Assembly: GCF_000725495.1 (NCBI RefSeq)
Contig: NZ_JNZD01000013.1
Location: 496,001 to 560,000, forward strand
Direction: 5' to 3'
DNA: 64,000 bases
Source of the DNA: Streptomyces aureus
GTDB lineage: Bacteria > Actinomycetota > Actinomycetes > Streptomycetales > Streptomycetaceae
Position 1 is the first letter of the stretch. Each line of letters begins with the position of its first letter. Shown here piece after piece: positions 36,364-44,214 of this stretch. The notes under the pieces were generated by a model that worked only from the letters and a program-made list of their open reading frames with translations, ran no database searches and was not told the origin of the DNA. A program made the position numbers and the translations under genes.

Positions 36364-37464
36364 GTGTCGTCCACCTCCACCGCCTCCGCGATCGACCCGA
36401 TAGCCGAAGCGGCCCCGCTGTCCCTGTGCGCCCGCGAGCCGCACGTCCCCGCCGACCGGCTCGTCGCCGAGATGGTGCCGCCGCCGCGCTTCGACTCGGT
36501 CCGCTTCGCCACGTACATCCCGGACCCGAACCAGCCCAGCCAGACCGAGGCCGTGGGCATCCTCGAAGGGTTCGCGGCCGGGCTCGGCGGAGCGCACGCC
36601 GTGGGGGCACCCAAGCGCAGGCTGTTCGGCCGCGGCAAGGCCCCGAAGACACCGGCCGGCCCCCGCGGTGTCTACCTGGACGGCGGCTACGGCGTCGGCA
36701 AGACCCACCTGCTCGCCTCCCTGTGGCACGCGACCCCGGCGGAGCCCTCGCTCAAGGCGTTCGGCACCTTCGTGGAGCTGACGAACCTGGTCGGCGCGCT
36801 CGGCTTCCAGCAGACCGTGCAGACCCTGTCCGGGCACCGCCTCCTGTGCATCGACGAGTTCGAGCTCGACGACCCGGGGGACACCGTCCTCGTCTCGTCC
36901 CTGCTCGGCAGGCTGGTCGACGCGGGCGTGGCACTCGCCGCCACCTCGAACACGCTTCCGGGCAAGCTCGGCGAGGGCCGGTTCGCCGCCGCCGACTTCC
37001 TGCGGGAGATCCAGGGCCTGTCCGCGCGCTTCCGCCCGCTGCGGATCGACGGTGAGGACTACCGCCACCGCGGGCTGCCCGAGGCGCCCGCCCCGTTCTC
37101 CGAGGAGCAGGTCACCAAGGCCGCGTACGCGACCGACGGCGCGTCCCTGGACGACTTCCCGCACCTGCTCGCCCACCTCGCCCGGGTCCACCCGAGCCGG
37201 TACGGCGCCCTGACCGACGGGGTCGAGGCGGTCTGCCTGACCGACGTCCAGCCCGTCCCGGACCAGTCGACGGCGCTGCGGCTCGTCGTCCTCGCCGACC
37301 GGCTGTACGACCGCGAGGTACCGGTCCTCGCCTCCGGAATGCCCTTCGACCAGTTGTTCAGCGAGGAGATGCTGAACGGCGGCTACCGCAAGAAGTACTT
37401 CCGCGCGATCTCCCGGCTGACCGCGCTGGCCCGTGACGCGAAGGGGCTCGTGGAGAGCCACTGA
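36364..37464 (+). CDS. zapE: Cell division protein ZapE (AFG1-like ATPase)
   Basis: A 366-residue AAA-like ATPase of the ZapE/AFG1 family. Walker A GGYGVGKTHL (about 105), Walker B LLCIDEFELDD, and the sensor block ATSNTLPGKLGEGRF are clear. In Enterobacteria ZapE interacts with the Z-ring under stress; eukaryotic AFG1 assists mitochondrial respiratory complexes. GTG 36364 is used. It is divergent from the reductase gene, separated by only 37 bp, so the promoters overlap. Confidence 0.92.
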   Translation: MSSTSTASAIDPIAEAAPLSLCAREPHVPADRLVAEMVPPPRFDSVRFATYIPDPNQPSQTEAVGILEGFAAGLGGAHAVGAPKRRLFGRGKAPKTPAGPRGVYLDGGYGVGKTHLLASLWHATPAEPSLKAFGTFVELTNLVGALGFQQTVQTLSGHRLLCIDEFELDDPGDTVLVSSLLGRLVDAGVALAATSNTLPGKLGEGRFAAADFLREIQGLSARFRPLRIDGEDYRHRGLPEAPAPFSEEQVTKAAYATDGASLDDFPHLLAHLARVHPSRYGALTDGVEAVCLTDVQPVPDQSTALRLVVLADRLYDREVPVLASGMPFDQLFSEEMLNGGYRKKYFRAISRLTALARDAKGLVESH

Positions 37465-37583
37465 GCCCGCGGGCCGCGGCAGGCGGCAGGCGGCGGATCC
37501 CCCCTCCCCCCCGGCGGCAACAGCGCCCCCGCGACGTAAAGTGGAATGGCCAGACAAACGGGGCGGCTCGGAAGGGGGTCGTC

Positions 37584-38651
37584 ATGGTCCAGGAACTCAT
37601 CGTGGCGATCACGGCGGCCTGCTCCGCCTCGGTGGTCTATGTCGCGGCCGGCGCCAAGGTCGTCAAGCAGTACGAACGCGGGGTCGTCTTCCGGCTCGGG
37701 CGCGTGGCGGGCGAGGTCCGCTCCCCCGGCTTCACGATGGTCGTGCCGTTCGTGGACCGGATGCGCAAGGTCAACATGCAGATCGTGACCCTGCCCATCC
37801 CGGCCCAGGAGGGCATCACCCGGGACAACGTCACCGTCCGCGTCGACGCCGTCGTCTACTTCAAGGTGGTGGACGCGACGAACGCCATCATCCAGGTCGA
37901 GGACTACCGCTTCGCGGTCTCCCAGATGGCGCAGACCTCGCTGCGCTCGATCATCGGCAAGAGCGACCTGGACGACCTCCTGTCCAACCGCGAGAAGCTC
38001 AACCAGGGCCTCGAGCTGATGATCGACAGCCCGGCGATCGGCTGGGGCGTCCAGATCGACCGGGTCGAGATCAAGGACGTCTCCCTGCCCGAGTCGATGA
38101 AGCGGTCCATGGCCCGCCAGGCCGAGGCCGACCGCGAACGGCGCGCCCGGGTCATCAACGCCGACGCGGAACTCCAGGCCTCCAAGAAGCTGGCCGAGGC
38201 CGCCGGGGTGATGTCGGAACAGCCCGCCGCCCTCCAACTGCGCCTGCTCCAGACCGTGGTGCCGGGGTCGACCCCGTCGAACCTCCCCTCACCGCGGAGC
38301 GGCTCGGCAGGTCGCTGGGCGCGCTCGGTATCCCGGAGTCGTTCGCCGACACGGACGGGCTCGGCGTCCCGGACACGTTCGGGATCCTGGGTGAGCCCAG
38401 GGTGCCGATGGAACCGGAGGGACCGGAGGAGTCCGCGCGCCCGCAGGAGTTCGGGAACGGCCAGGACCGGGCTCCGGACCCGGAGGAACACGCGAAGCCG
38501 GAGACGCCCTCGGGGTGAGGCCCGCCGGGGCCGGCGCGGAGCCCGGGGGTACCCGTGCATCCGAGCCGAGCACCCGTGGGGCGATACCCGCCCCGCGCAG
38601 CGAAATTCGCGTGCCCAGCGAGGGAACCGGCCGCTAGCGTGTCCGCCATGA
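37584..38651 (+). CDS. Slipin (SPFH/band 7) with frame-disrupted C-terminus
   Basis: Residues 1-228 are a normal slipin/stomatin: an N-terminal membrane segment, then KQYERGVVFRLGRVAGEVRSPGF, VPFVDRMRKVNMQIVTLP, the coiled DRERRARVINADAELQASKKLAEAAGV and ALQLRLLQTVV. In relatives this is followed by a conserved VAAEKNSTLVLPFP block. Here that block is missing and the frame continues as an Arg/Ser-rich tail to 38651. A different frame (codon phase -1), from about 38265 to TGA 38516-38518, has typical codon usage and an acidic, ordered-looking tail. This suggests a deletion or frameshift near 38260-38270. Whether it is natural or an assembly error is not decidable here. Confidence 0.75.
   Translation: MVQELIVAITAACSASVVYVAAGAKVVKQYERGVVFRLGRVAGEVRSPGFTMVVPFVDRMRKVNMQIVTLPIPAQEGITRDNVTVRVDAVVYFKVVDATNAIIQVEDYRFAVSQMAQTSLRSIIGKSDLDDLLSNREKLNQGLELMIDSPAIGWGVQIDRVEIKDVSLPESMKRSMARQAEADRERRARVINADAELQASKKLAEAAGVMSEQPAALQLRLLQTVVPGSTPSNLPSPRSGSAGRWARSVSRSRSPTRTGSASRTRSGSWVSPGCRWNRRDRRSPRARRSSGTARTGLRTRRNTRSRRRPRGEARRGRRGARGYPCIRAEHPWGDTRPAQRNSRAQRGNRPLACPP
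38612..38640 (+). promoter_or_regulatory. Putative promoter with leaderless start for the Thr leader peptide
   Basis: TAGCGT at 38635-38640 is a good -10 hexamer; TGCCCA at 38612-38617, 17 bp upstream, is a weak -35. The leader ATG begins 7 bp after the -10, so transcription would start at or next to the ATG. This leaderless arrangement is common in Streptomyces. Confidence 0.5.
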
Positions 38652-38704
38652 AGCAGCGTGCCGCGATGAACACGACGACGCCGGAGAGTGCCCCGGCGCG
38701 CTGA
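38648..38704 (+). CDS. Threonine-rich leader peptide (18 aa)
   Basis: ATG 38648 opens an 18-codon frame ending at TGA 38702-38704, encoding MKQRAAMNTTTPESAPAR. Three consecutive ACG threonine codons lie at 38672-38680. It is 85 bp upstream of a threonyl-tRNA-synthetase-like gene and 14 bp ahead of a perfect hairpin. This is the classic layout of ribosome-mediated transcription attenuation: slow translation of Thr codons when charged tRNA-Thr is scarce would affect hairpin formation. The functional reading is inference; the codons and hairpin are directly visible. Confidence 0.65.
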   Translation: MKQRAAMNTTTPESAPAR

Positions 38705-38718
38705 CCGCTGACGTGAGT

Positions 38719-38750
38719 CGAAGCCCCGGGGCGAGCGCCCCGGGGCTTCG
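38719..38750 (+). terminator. Putative attenuator hairpin
   Basis: CGAAGCCCCGGGGCG (38719-38733) and CGCCCCGGGGCTTCG (38736-38750) are perfect 15-base complements separated by AG, giving a stem of about 14 bp. The core GCCCCGGGGC is itself palindromic, allowing alternative folds. No U-run follows, as is frequent for high-GC terminators. It lies between the leader stop and the synthetase start. Confidence 0.75.
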
Positions 38751-38789
38751 CCGTGCGGTCGCTCGCCCTCCGTACACGAGGAGACCGCC

Positions 38790-39998
38790 ATGAACGACCA
38801 CCGCCGGCTCGGCCGCGAACTCGGCCTGTTCGACACCGACCCCCTGATGGGCGCCGGACTTCCGTACTGGCTGCCGGACGGCGCCGCCGTGCGCCACGCC
38901 CTGGAGGAGTACGTCCGTGACGCCGAACGGCGCGCCGGGTACCAGCACGTGTACTCGCCGGTGCTGGGCAAACGGGAGCTGTACGAGATCTCCGGGCACT
39001 GGTCGCACTACGGCGACGACATGTTCCCGCCGATGCAACTCGGCGAGGAGCAGATGCTGCTGCGTCCGAGCCTGTGCCCCCACCACGCGCTGATCTATCG
39101 ATCCCGGCCGCACAGTTACCGCGAACTTCCCTTCCGTATGGCGGAGTTGGGCGGCATGTACCGATCCGAGCTGTCCGGTGTGCTGGGCGGTCTGACCCGG
39201 GTGCGCGCCATCCAGCTCAACGACGCCCACGTCTTCTGCACCCCGGACCAGGTCGCCGAGGAGGCCTTCGCGGCCCTCGGAATGATCCGCGCCGCGTACG
39301 ACGCGATGGGCATCGAGGCGGCCCGTTACCGGCTGTCGCTGCCGGGCCCCGGAGGCAAGTACGTGGCCGGTCCCGGGCTGTGGGAGCGGTCGGCCGCGCT
39401 GCTGCGCGAGGTCCTCGACGCCTCGGGCGTGGCGTACGAGGCCGTCGAGGGCGAGGCCGCCTTCTACGGACCCAAGATCGACGTCCAGATCGCCGATCCG
39501 GCGGGCCGCGAGTCCACCCTCTCCACCGTCCAGGTCGACTTCCACCAGCCCGAACGCTTCGGACTGCACTACATCGGCGCCGACGGCGGAAGGCACCGGC
39601 CCGTCATGGTGCACCGCAGCGTGATCGGCAGCCTGGAGCGGGCGGTCGCCCATGTCATCGAGGTGCACGGGGGCGCCTTCCCGCCCTGGCTGGCGCCGGC
39701 CCAGCTGGTGGTCCTGCCGGTCTCCGAGGCCGAGACCGAACCGGCGCTCCGGCTGGTGCGCCGCTGCCGCGACGAGGGGCTGCGGGCCCGGCTCGCCGCC
39801 CCGGAGGAGGGCACCCTGGGCGCGCGGGTGCGGGCCCACCGGCTGGTCCCGTACCAGGCGGTGATCGGCGCCCGGGAGGCGGCGGACGGCCTGGTCGCCC
39901 TGCGGCTGCGGGACGGTCGCCGTCTCGACGCCCGGCCGGCCGACGAGGTCCTGCACCGCGTCAGGGAGCGGATCGCCTCGCGCGGCGCCGAACTCTGA
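38790..39998 (+). CDS. Threonyl-tRNA synthetase-like protein without editing domains
   Basis: A 402-residue class II aminoacyl-tRNA synthetase. Motif 2 (YRELPFRMAELGGMYRSELS, then GLTRVRAIQLNDAHVFC) and motif 3 (HRSVIGSLERAVAHVIE) are threonyl-type, and a C-terminal anticodon-binding domain follows (PAQLVVLPVSEAETEPALRL). Zinc ligands Cys96, His147 and His275 are retained, but the usual NCPGH motif reads LCPHH. The TGS and SAD editing domains of full-length ThrRS (about 650 residues) are missing. It is probably a second, regulated ThrRS; resistance to a ThrRS inhibitor or a non-translational role is also possible. An attenuator-like leader precedes it. Confidence 0.88.
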   Translation: MNDHRRLGRELGLFDTDPLMGAGLPYWLPDGAAVRHALEEYVRDAERRAGYQHVYSPVLGKRELYEISGHWSHYGDDMFPPMQLGEEQMLLRPSLCPHHALIYRSRPHSYRELPFRMAELGGMYRSELSGVLGGLTRVRAIQLNDAHVFCTPDQVAEEAFAALGMIRAAYDAMGIEAARYRLSLPGPGGKYVAGPGLWERSAALLREVLDASGVAYEAVEGEAAFYGPKIDVQIADPAGRESTLSTVQVDFHQPERFGLHYIGADGGRHRPVMVHRSVIGSLERAVAHVIEVHGGAFPPWLAPAQLVVLPVSEAETEPALRLVRRCRDEGLRARLAAPEEGTLGARVRAHRLVPYQAVIGAREAADGLVALRLRDGRRLDARPADEVLHRVRERIASRGAEL

Positions 39999-40125
39999 CC
40001 GCTTCCGGCCGGGACCGGCTCCTCGGTCCCGGCCCCACGACGCGTCCGCTCCCCGCCCGGTCCGGGCCCCGGGGTCCGTCAGTTCCCCACCCGGTCCTCT
40101 GCCATGCCCCTCGTAAGGTGGGGGC

Positions 40126-40332
40126 ATGAGCGACGACCAGTGCACGAGCGGCACGGACGGGGCGGCCCAGGAGGCCGGCGGGGTTCCGGGCGCGGCGGAG
40201 CCGGGCGGGCCCCCGTTCGCGGAGTGCGTGCTGTGCCGCGAGCCGACCGAGTACCCGGAGTCGCACAAGGGGATCACGCTGTGTCCCGTCTGCGCCTGGC
40301 AGGAGGCCCAGCGCACCGCGTGCTCGGGCTGA
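40126..40332 (+). CDS. Small zinc-ribbon-like protein
   Basis: A 68-residue protein. After a Gly-rich N-terminus it has two CxxC pairs (CVLC and CPVC) separated by about 18 residues, the spacing of a small zinc ribbon, ending in Cys-Ser-Gly. Ribbon proteins of this size often bind nucleic acid or metal. Function unknown; high GC3 and a plausible ATG support coding. Confidence 0.65.
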   Translation: MSDDQCTSGTDGAAQEAGGVPGAAEPGGPPFAECVLCREPTEYPESHKGITLCPVCAWQEAQRTACSG

Positions 40333-40522
40333 TCACAAGACCGGGCTGCCCACGAGATCGGGCCGACCCCGAGCGGAGGCTGCCCGGGAGCGGGAGCCTG
40401 CCAGGAGTGGAGGCCCGCCGGGATGCGGCCCGCCCGCGGAGCGGGCGCCCCCGGACCGGACCGACCGCCCGTGCGGTCGCCCGCCCGTCCGGGGCGGATC
40501 TTCCGCCTGGCAGACTGGGGGC

Positions 40523-41287
40523 GTGAGCAGCGACGACCCGACCCCCGCCGACACCGACGCCGACGCCGGACCGTTCCGTGAGGAGCACACCGTGCGCGAC
40601 AAGGCACGGCAGTTCGTGCTGCCCCTGGTGGTGCACATCGAGAAGGACGCTCCCCCGGCGCGCACCGACGCGCTGGAGACCTCCGCGCGGGCCGTGCTGA
40701 CGATGCTGAGCGACGAGCGTTCCCTGGGGGACGGCATCTGGGCGCAGGCGATGCGGGACTGGCAGGACGCCCGGATCCGCAAGGTCGTACGGCGGGCGCG
40801 CGGAGCGGAGTGGCGGCGGGCCGAGGCGCTGCCCGGCATCACCGTGACCGGGCGGTCGGCGGAGGTACGGGTCTTCCCCCCGGTGCCCCTGGACGGCTGG
40901 CCGAAGGATCTGGCACGGCTCCAGGTGTCGGGAACGGATCTGGACGATCCGGAGCCGCCGGCGCCGGCCGATCCGACCGCGCCCGTGCTGTGGCTGAACC
41001 CGGAACTCGACATGTCCGCCGGCAAGACGATGGCACAGACGGGCCATGGCGCCCAACTGGCCTGGTGGGAGCTGTCGGAGGAGGAGCGGATCGCCTGGCG
41101 CGAGGCGGGCTTCGCCCTCTCCGTGCGCACCGCCGATCCGGCCCACTGGAGTGAACTGAGCGTCTCCGACGTGCCGTTGGTCCGGGACGCGGGGTTCACC
41201 GAGATCGCTCCCGGCCTGACCGTGGCCGTCGAGGGGCACGGCCGTGCCGGTGCCCTGCCGAAGCGTTCCGTCGCGGCGGCGGACTGA
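40523..41287 (+). CDS. PTH2-type peptidyl-tRNA hydrolase-like protein
   Basis: A 254-residue protein whose C-terminal part contains LNPELDMSAGKTMAQTGHGAQLA, resembling the PTH2 signature (K-M-G-K-GKIAAQ-H/A). Streptomyces homologues are annotated as peptidyl-tRNA hydrolases, which release tRNA from stalled peptidyl-tRNA. The N-terminal about 130 residues are variable. The gene ends 12 bp from a convergent gene. Confidence 0.75.
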   Translation: MSSDDPTPADTDADAGPFREEHTVRDKARQFVLPLVVHIEKDAPPARTDALETSARAVLTMLSDERSLGDGIWAQAMRDWQDARIRKVVRRARGAEWRRAEALPGITVTGRSAEVRVFPPVPLDGWPKDLARLQVSGTDLDDPEPPAPADPTAPVLWLNPELDMSAGKTMAQTGHGAQLAWWELSEEERIAWREAGFALSVRTADPAHWSELSVSDVPLVRDAGFTEIAPGLTVAVEGHGRAGALPKRSVAAAD

Positions 41288-41299
41288 CGGCGGGCGCGC

Positions 41300-41773
41300 T
41301 CAGTCCGCCAGCGTGGTGGCCAACTCCGCGGTGACTCGGACGAGTTCGGTGTCCGGCTCGGCCAGCAGGTGCTCCAGGGTGCCGCGCCGGGCGCGTACGG
41401 CCTGACGGGCTTCGCGCTCCCAGCCCACCCAGTTCTCACGGCGGTTGAGGAGCTTGGGGTAGGCGGCGGCGGTGCGCTCCCACTGCCGGGCCTCGGCGAT
41501 GTCCCTCAGCAGCTGGATGATCTGCACACGGCAGGTGACCTGGGGCAGTTCGGCGAGCTCCCAGAGGAAGGGGACGGTGGCGGCCGTCGCCTGCTCGACG
41601 ACGAACCCGAACTGGCAGATTCGTTCCCGCAGGTCCTGCAGGGCCTCTCTGGCCGTCTCCGCGTCACCCCGGGCCACGGTGTCGAGCAGGAAGGGGATGG
41701 TTTCTGCGGACCCCTTGGAGTCCTTGATCTCGTCCCACGACACGCGTTCCAGGTTCCTGAGTGGTGTTGCCAT
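41300..41773 (-). CDS. HEAT-like helical repeat protein, unknown function
   Basis: A 157-residue mostly helical protein. GGAGG 8 bp before ATG 41773 decides the start; an in-frame TTG five codons upstream is less likely. Repeated helix pairs (TIPFLLDTVARGDAETAREALQDL and TVPFLWELAELPQVTCRVQI) suggest a small HEAT/armadillo-like fold. No catalytic motif. Divergent from the DUF397/XRE pair. Confidence 0.72.
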   Translation of the reverse strand: MATPLRNLERVSWDEIKDSKGSAETIPFLLDTVARGDAETAREALQDLRERICQFGFVVEQATAATVPFLWELAELPQVTCRVQIIQLLRDIAEARQWERTAAAYPKLLNRRENWVGWEREARQAVRARRGTLEHLLAEPDTELVRVTAELATTLAD

Positions 41774-41927
41774 TTCCGCTCCCTCCAAAGGCGTCGGACA
41801 GTGACAGGTGCGCGGGGGGCCACCGGCCCTCCCGGACGATCACGCTCCTCGGGGAGCGGCTGAACCGACGTCAGAACGGGCCCCTGGTAACGAGGTTGAC
41901 GCCACGGCTATTATCCACGCTGACAGC

Positions 41928-41963
41928 GTCTTCGTGCAATTGCACGAGAAATTGCATGAAGAC
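41928..41963. promoter_or_regulatory. Operator-like inverted repeat upstream of DUF397/XRE genes
   Basis: GTCTTCGTGCAATT (41928-41941) and AATTGCATGAAGAC (41950-41963) are complementary except for one base. Within the left arm lies a 12-bp perfect palindrome, GTGCAATTGCAC (41934-41945). The region is strikingly AT-rich for this genome and lies between divergent genes, about 100 bp upstream of DUF397. A TATTAT -10-like hexamer is at 41909-41914. The adjacent XRE protein is the obvious candidate binder. Confidence 0.6.
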
Positions 41964-42062
41964 GGAGAGGGTCACGGGCCGGGCGAGGTCCGGCCCGGCG
42001 CCCGCGACCGGGCCGCCGGCCGGGTCCGTACCTGGTGGAACGTCAGCAAGGAGAGTGCGTTG

Positions 42063-42293
42063 GTGCCATCAGTGCCGAACGGAGTGCGGGCCAGCTCGCT
42101 GGGAGCCTCCTGGATCAAGAGCAGGCACAGCAATGCCGAGGGCAACTGCGTCGAGGTGGCCTCCCTGGACGGCGGCGGCATCGCGCTGCGCAACTCCCGC
42201 GACCCCGACGGTCCCGCCCTGGTCTACACCCCGGCCGAGGTGGCGGCGTTCCTGGCCGGCGCGAAGGACGGGGAGTTCGACCACCTGCTCTGA
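42063..42293 (+). CDS. DUF397 protein
   Basis: A 76-residue DUF397 protein (WIKSRHSNAEGNCVEVASLDGG ... ALRNSRDPDGPALVYTPAEVAAFL). GTG 42063 with AAGGAG about 9 bp upstream is preferred over the longer upstream frame, which looks non-coding. DUF397 genes usually lie beside XRE/DUF5753 regulators, as here, and are thought to act with them in developmental or antibiotic control. Confidence 0.85.
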   Translation: MPSVPNGVRASSLGASWIKSRHSNAEGNCVEVASLDGGGIALRNSRDPDGPALVYTPAEVAAFLAGAKDGEFDHLL

Positions 42294-42434
42294 CCAGCGC
42301 GTCCCGGCCGGTCTCCCGCACCCCGAACTCCGGTGAAATGGAAGGGTGGTTGTCCACTTCCGACTCCCGCTGCGGCAGACCCCCGGGCAGTGCGATAATT
42401 TTGGCTGCCTTCTGCCGGTCGACAGGGAGTCAGG

Positions 42435-43358
42435 ATGTCCGTCGAGTCACCCCGCGTCTCCCGCCTCGAACCGTATCTGAGCCGGGAGGAGCCCGCTCCC
42501 ACTCTGCTGAAGATGCTGGTGGGCGTTCAGCTGGCCGGCGCCCGCGAGGACGCGGGTCTCTCCCAGGAACAGGCGGCGCGCTCCCTCGGGTTCAGCGCGG
42601 CGAAGCTGTCGCGCATGGAGGCGGGCAAGGGCCGCCGCCCGCCCGTCGAGGCCGACGTCCGCGCCCTGCTGGAGCTGTACAAGACCGACGAGTACGAGAT
42701 GTCGGTGCTGCTCAGACTGCTCAAGCGGGCGGGCGAGCCGGGATGGTGGCAGCGCTACGACAAGCGGCTGATGCCCGAGTGGTTCGACCGGCTGGTCGGA
42801 CTCCAGGAGGCGGCCACCACCATCCGCACCTTCGAGATCCAGTACGTCCCGGGCCTGCTCCAGACCGCCGAATACACCCGGGCCGTGGTGGAGCGCGGAC
42901 TGCCGACGGCGCCCGCCGCCGAGGTTCAGCGCCGGGTCGAGCTGCGCATGCGCCGGGCGGAGTTGCTGAACCGGGAGGACCCGCCCCATCTGTGGGCGGT
43001 GGTCGACGAGTCCGTGCTGCTGCGCGTCCTGGGCAGCCGTGACGTGATGCGCGCCCAGCTGGAGCACCTCGTCGAGATGGCGCAGCGGCCCCACGTGGTC
43101 GTGCAGGTCGTCCCGCTGGACGTCACCAACGCCTCGGCCCCGGCCATCCCCGTCACCTATCTGCGCTTCGGCGGTGTCGAACTGCCCGACATCGTCTACC
43201 TGGAGCACATCAGGAGCGCCAACTTCCTGGAGGACCGCGACGAGACGGAGGAGTACCGCGTGGTGCTGGACCGGCTCGCCGACGAGGCGCTCAGCCCGCG
43301 CGCGTCCCTGGAGCTGCTGCGCGACACGGTGGCACAGCGGTACAGCGCCTCGCGCTGA
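42435..43358 (+). CDS. XRE regulator with DUF5753 (Scr1/WhiJ-like)
   Basis: A 307-residue protein with an N-terminal XRE HTH (LVGVQLAGAREDAGLSQEQA, then AARSLGFSAAKLSRMEAGKG) and a DUF5753 C-terminal domain (FEIQYVPGLLQTAEYTRAVV onward). Streptomyces carries many such regulators, including WhiJ, paired with DUF397 proteins. A GATAAT -10-like hexamer lies at 42394-42399. The ligand of DUF5753 is unknown. Confidence 0.92.
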   Translation: MSVESPRVSRLEPYLSREEPAPTLLKMLVGVQLAGAREDAGLSQEQAARSLGFSAAKLSRMEAGKGRRPPVEADVRALLELYKTDEYEMSVLLRLLKRAGEPGWWQRYDKRLMPEWFDRLVGLQEAATTIRTFEIQYVPGLLQTAEYTRAVVERGLPTAPAAEVQRRVELRMRRAELLNREDPPHLWAVVDESVLLRVLGSRDVMRAQLEHLVEMAQRPHVVVQVVPLDVTNASAPAIPVTYLRFGGVELPDIVYLEHIRSANFLEDRDETEEYRVVLDRLADEALSPRASLELLRDTVAQRYSASR

Positions 43359-43359
43359 C

Positions 43360-43384
43360 GGGGCCGGCGGATCGGGCCGGCCCC
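43360..43384. terminator. Possible terminator between convergent genes
   Basis: GGGGCCGG (43360-43367) and CCGGCCCC (43377-43384) are complementary with a 9-base loop, located in the 37-bp gap between the convergent XRE and methyltransferase genes. Confidence 0.4.
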
Positions 43385-43395
43385 GGCCGGCGGTG

Positions 43396-44214
43396 TCAGC
43401 GGATCCGGCCGACCCCGCCGAACTCGATCCACTCCTGGGTGAGCTGACGCGGCACGACATCGGTGTCCGGGCGCCAGGTGGACACCTCGACCAGTCCGGG
43501 CTCCAGGACGTCCATGCCCTCGAAGAACCGCTCGACGTCCGCCTCCTGGCGGACCCGGCCCCAGTGCCCCTGTGTGGCCTTGTCCATGAAGTCGGTGACG
43601 AAGTCGCGGACCGCGGCGTCCTCGCTGACCAGCTGGCACATCACCATGAAGCTGCCGGGCGCCAGCCGTTCGGCGACGCGCCGGATCACGGGGAGGGGAC
43701 CGTCGGTCTCGCTGTCCGGGATGCAGTGGAACACCGAGTTGAACAGCACGGCCACCGGCTGCTCGGGATCGATCAGCCGCCGGGTGTCCGGGTGGGCGAA
43801 GATCTCCTCCGTCTGCCGCAGATCGGCGTGGATGACGGCGGTCCGCTCGTTCTGGTCCAGCAGGGCCCGGCCGTGCACCAGCACCATCGGGTCGCTGTCG
43901 ACGTAGACGACCCGGCAGGTCTCGTCGACCGCCTGGGCCACCTGGTGCACGTTGTTCTGCGTGGGCAGGCCGGATCCGTGGTCGAGGAACTGCCGGATCC
44001 CGTATCCGTCCGCGAGGGTGCGGACCACCCGCTGGAGGAAGCGCCGGTTGTTCAGCGCGAGCGCGCGCGTGCTGGGCACGACCTTGTCCAGCTCTTCGCA
44101 CGCCGCCCGGTCGGCGGCGTAGTTGTCCTTGCCGCCGAGGTAGTGGTCGTACATGCGCGCGGCCGTGGGCACCGTGGCGTCGATCGACGTGGACAGCTGT
44201 TCGCCGGACTGCAT
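43396..44214 (-). CDS. SAM-dependent methyltransferase (PF04672/DUF574)
   Basis: A 272-residue actinobacterial S-adenosylmethionine methyltransferase of the PF04672 family. The motifs SIDATVPTAARMYDHYLGGKDN, FLDHGSGLPTQNNVHQVA, VVYVDSDPMVLVHGRALL and VAVLFNSVFHCIPD correspond to SAM-binding elements of the family. Genomes carry many copies with unknown substrates; adjacency to XRE/DUF397 regulators is common. Confidence 0.9.
   Translation of the reverse strand: MQSGEQLSTSIDATVPTAARMYDHYLGGKDNYAADRAACEELDKVVPSTRALALNNRRFLQRVVRTLADGYGIRQFLDHGSGLPTQNNVHQVAQAVDETCRVVYVDSDPMVLVHGRALLDQNERTAVIHADLRQTEEIFAHPDTRRLIDPEQPVAVLFNSVFHCIPDSETDGPLPVIRRVAERLAPGSFMVMCQLVSEDAAVRDFVTDFMDKATQGHWGRVRQEADVERFFEGMDVLEPGLVEVSTWRPDTDVVPRQLTQEWIEFGGVGRIR

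Noticed and set aside
38590..38760. T-box riboswitch upstream of the ThrRS-like gene
   Set aside because: The leader is too short and lacks a T-box-like specifier loop and antiterminator bulge; a leader-peptide attenuator fits better.
40333..40522. Small gene between the zinc-ribbon and PTH2-like genes
   Set aside because: No start with a ribosome site and no conserved-looking frame in this 190-bp gap.
41808..42062. Longer DUF397 protein starting at 41808
   Set aside because: The extra 85 residues cross the AT-rich operator and look non-coding; GTG 42063 has a good ribosome site and gives normal DUF397 length.
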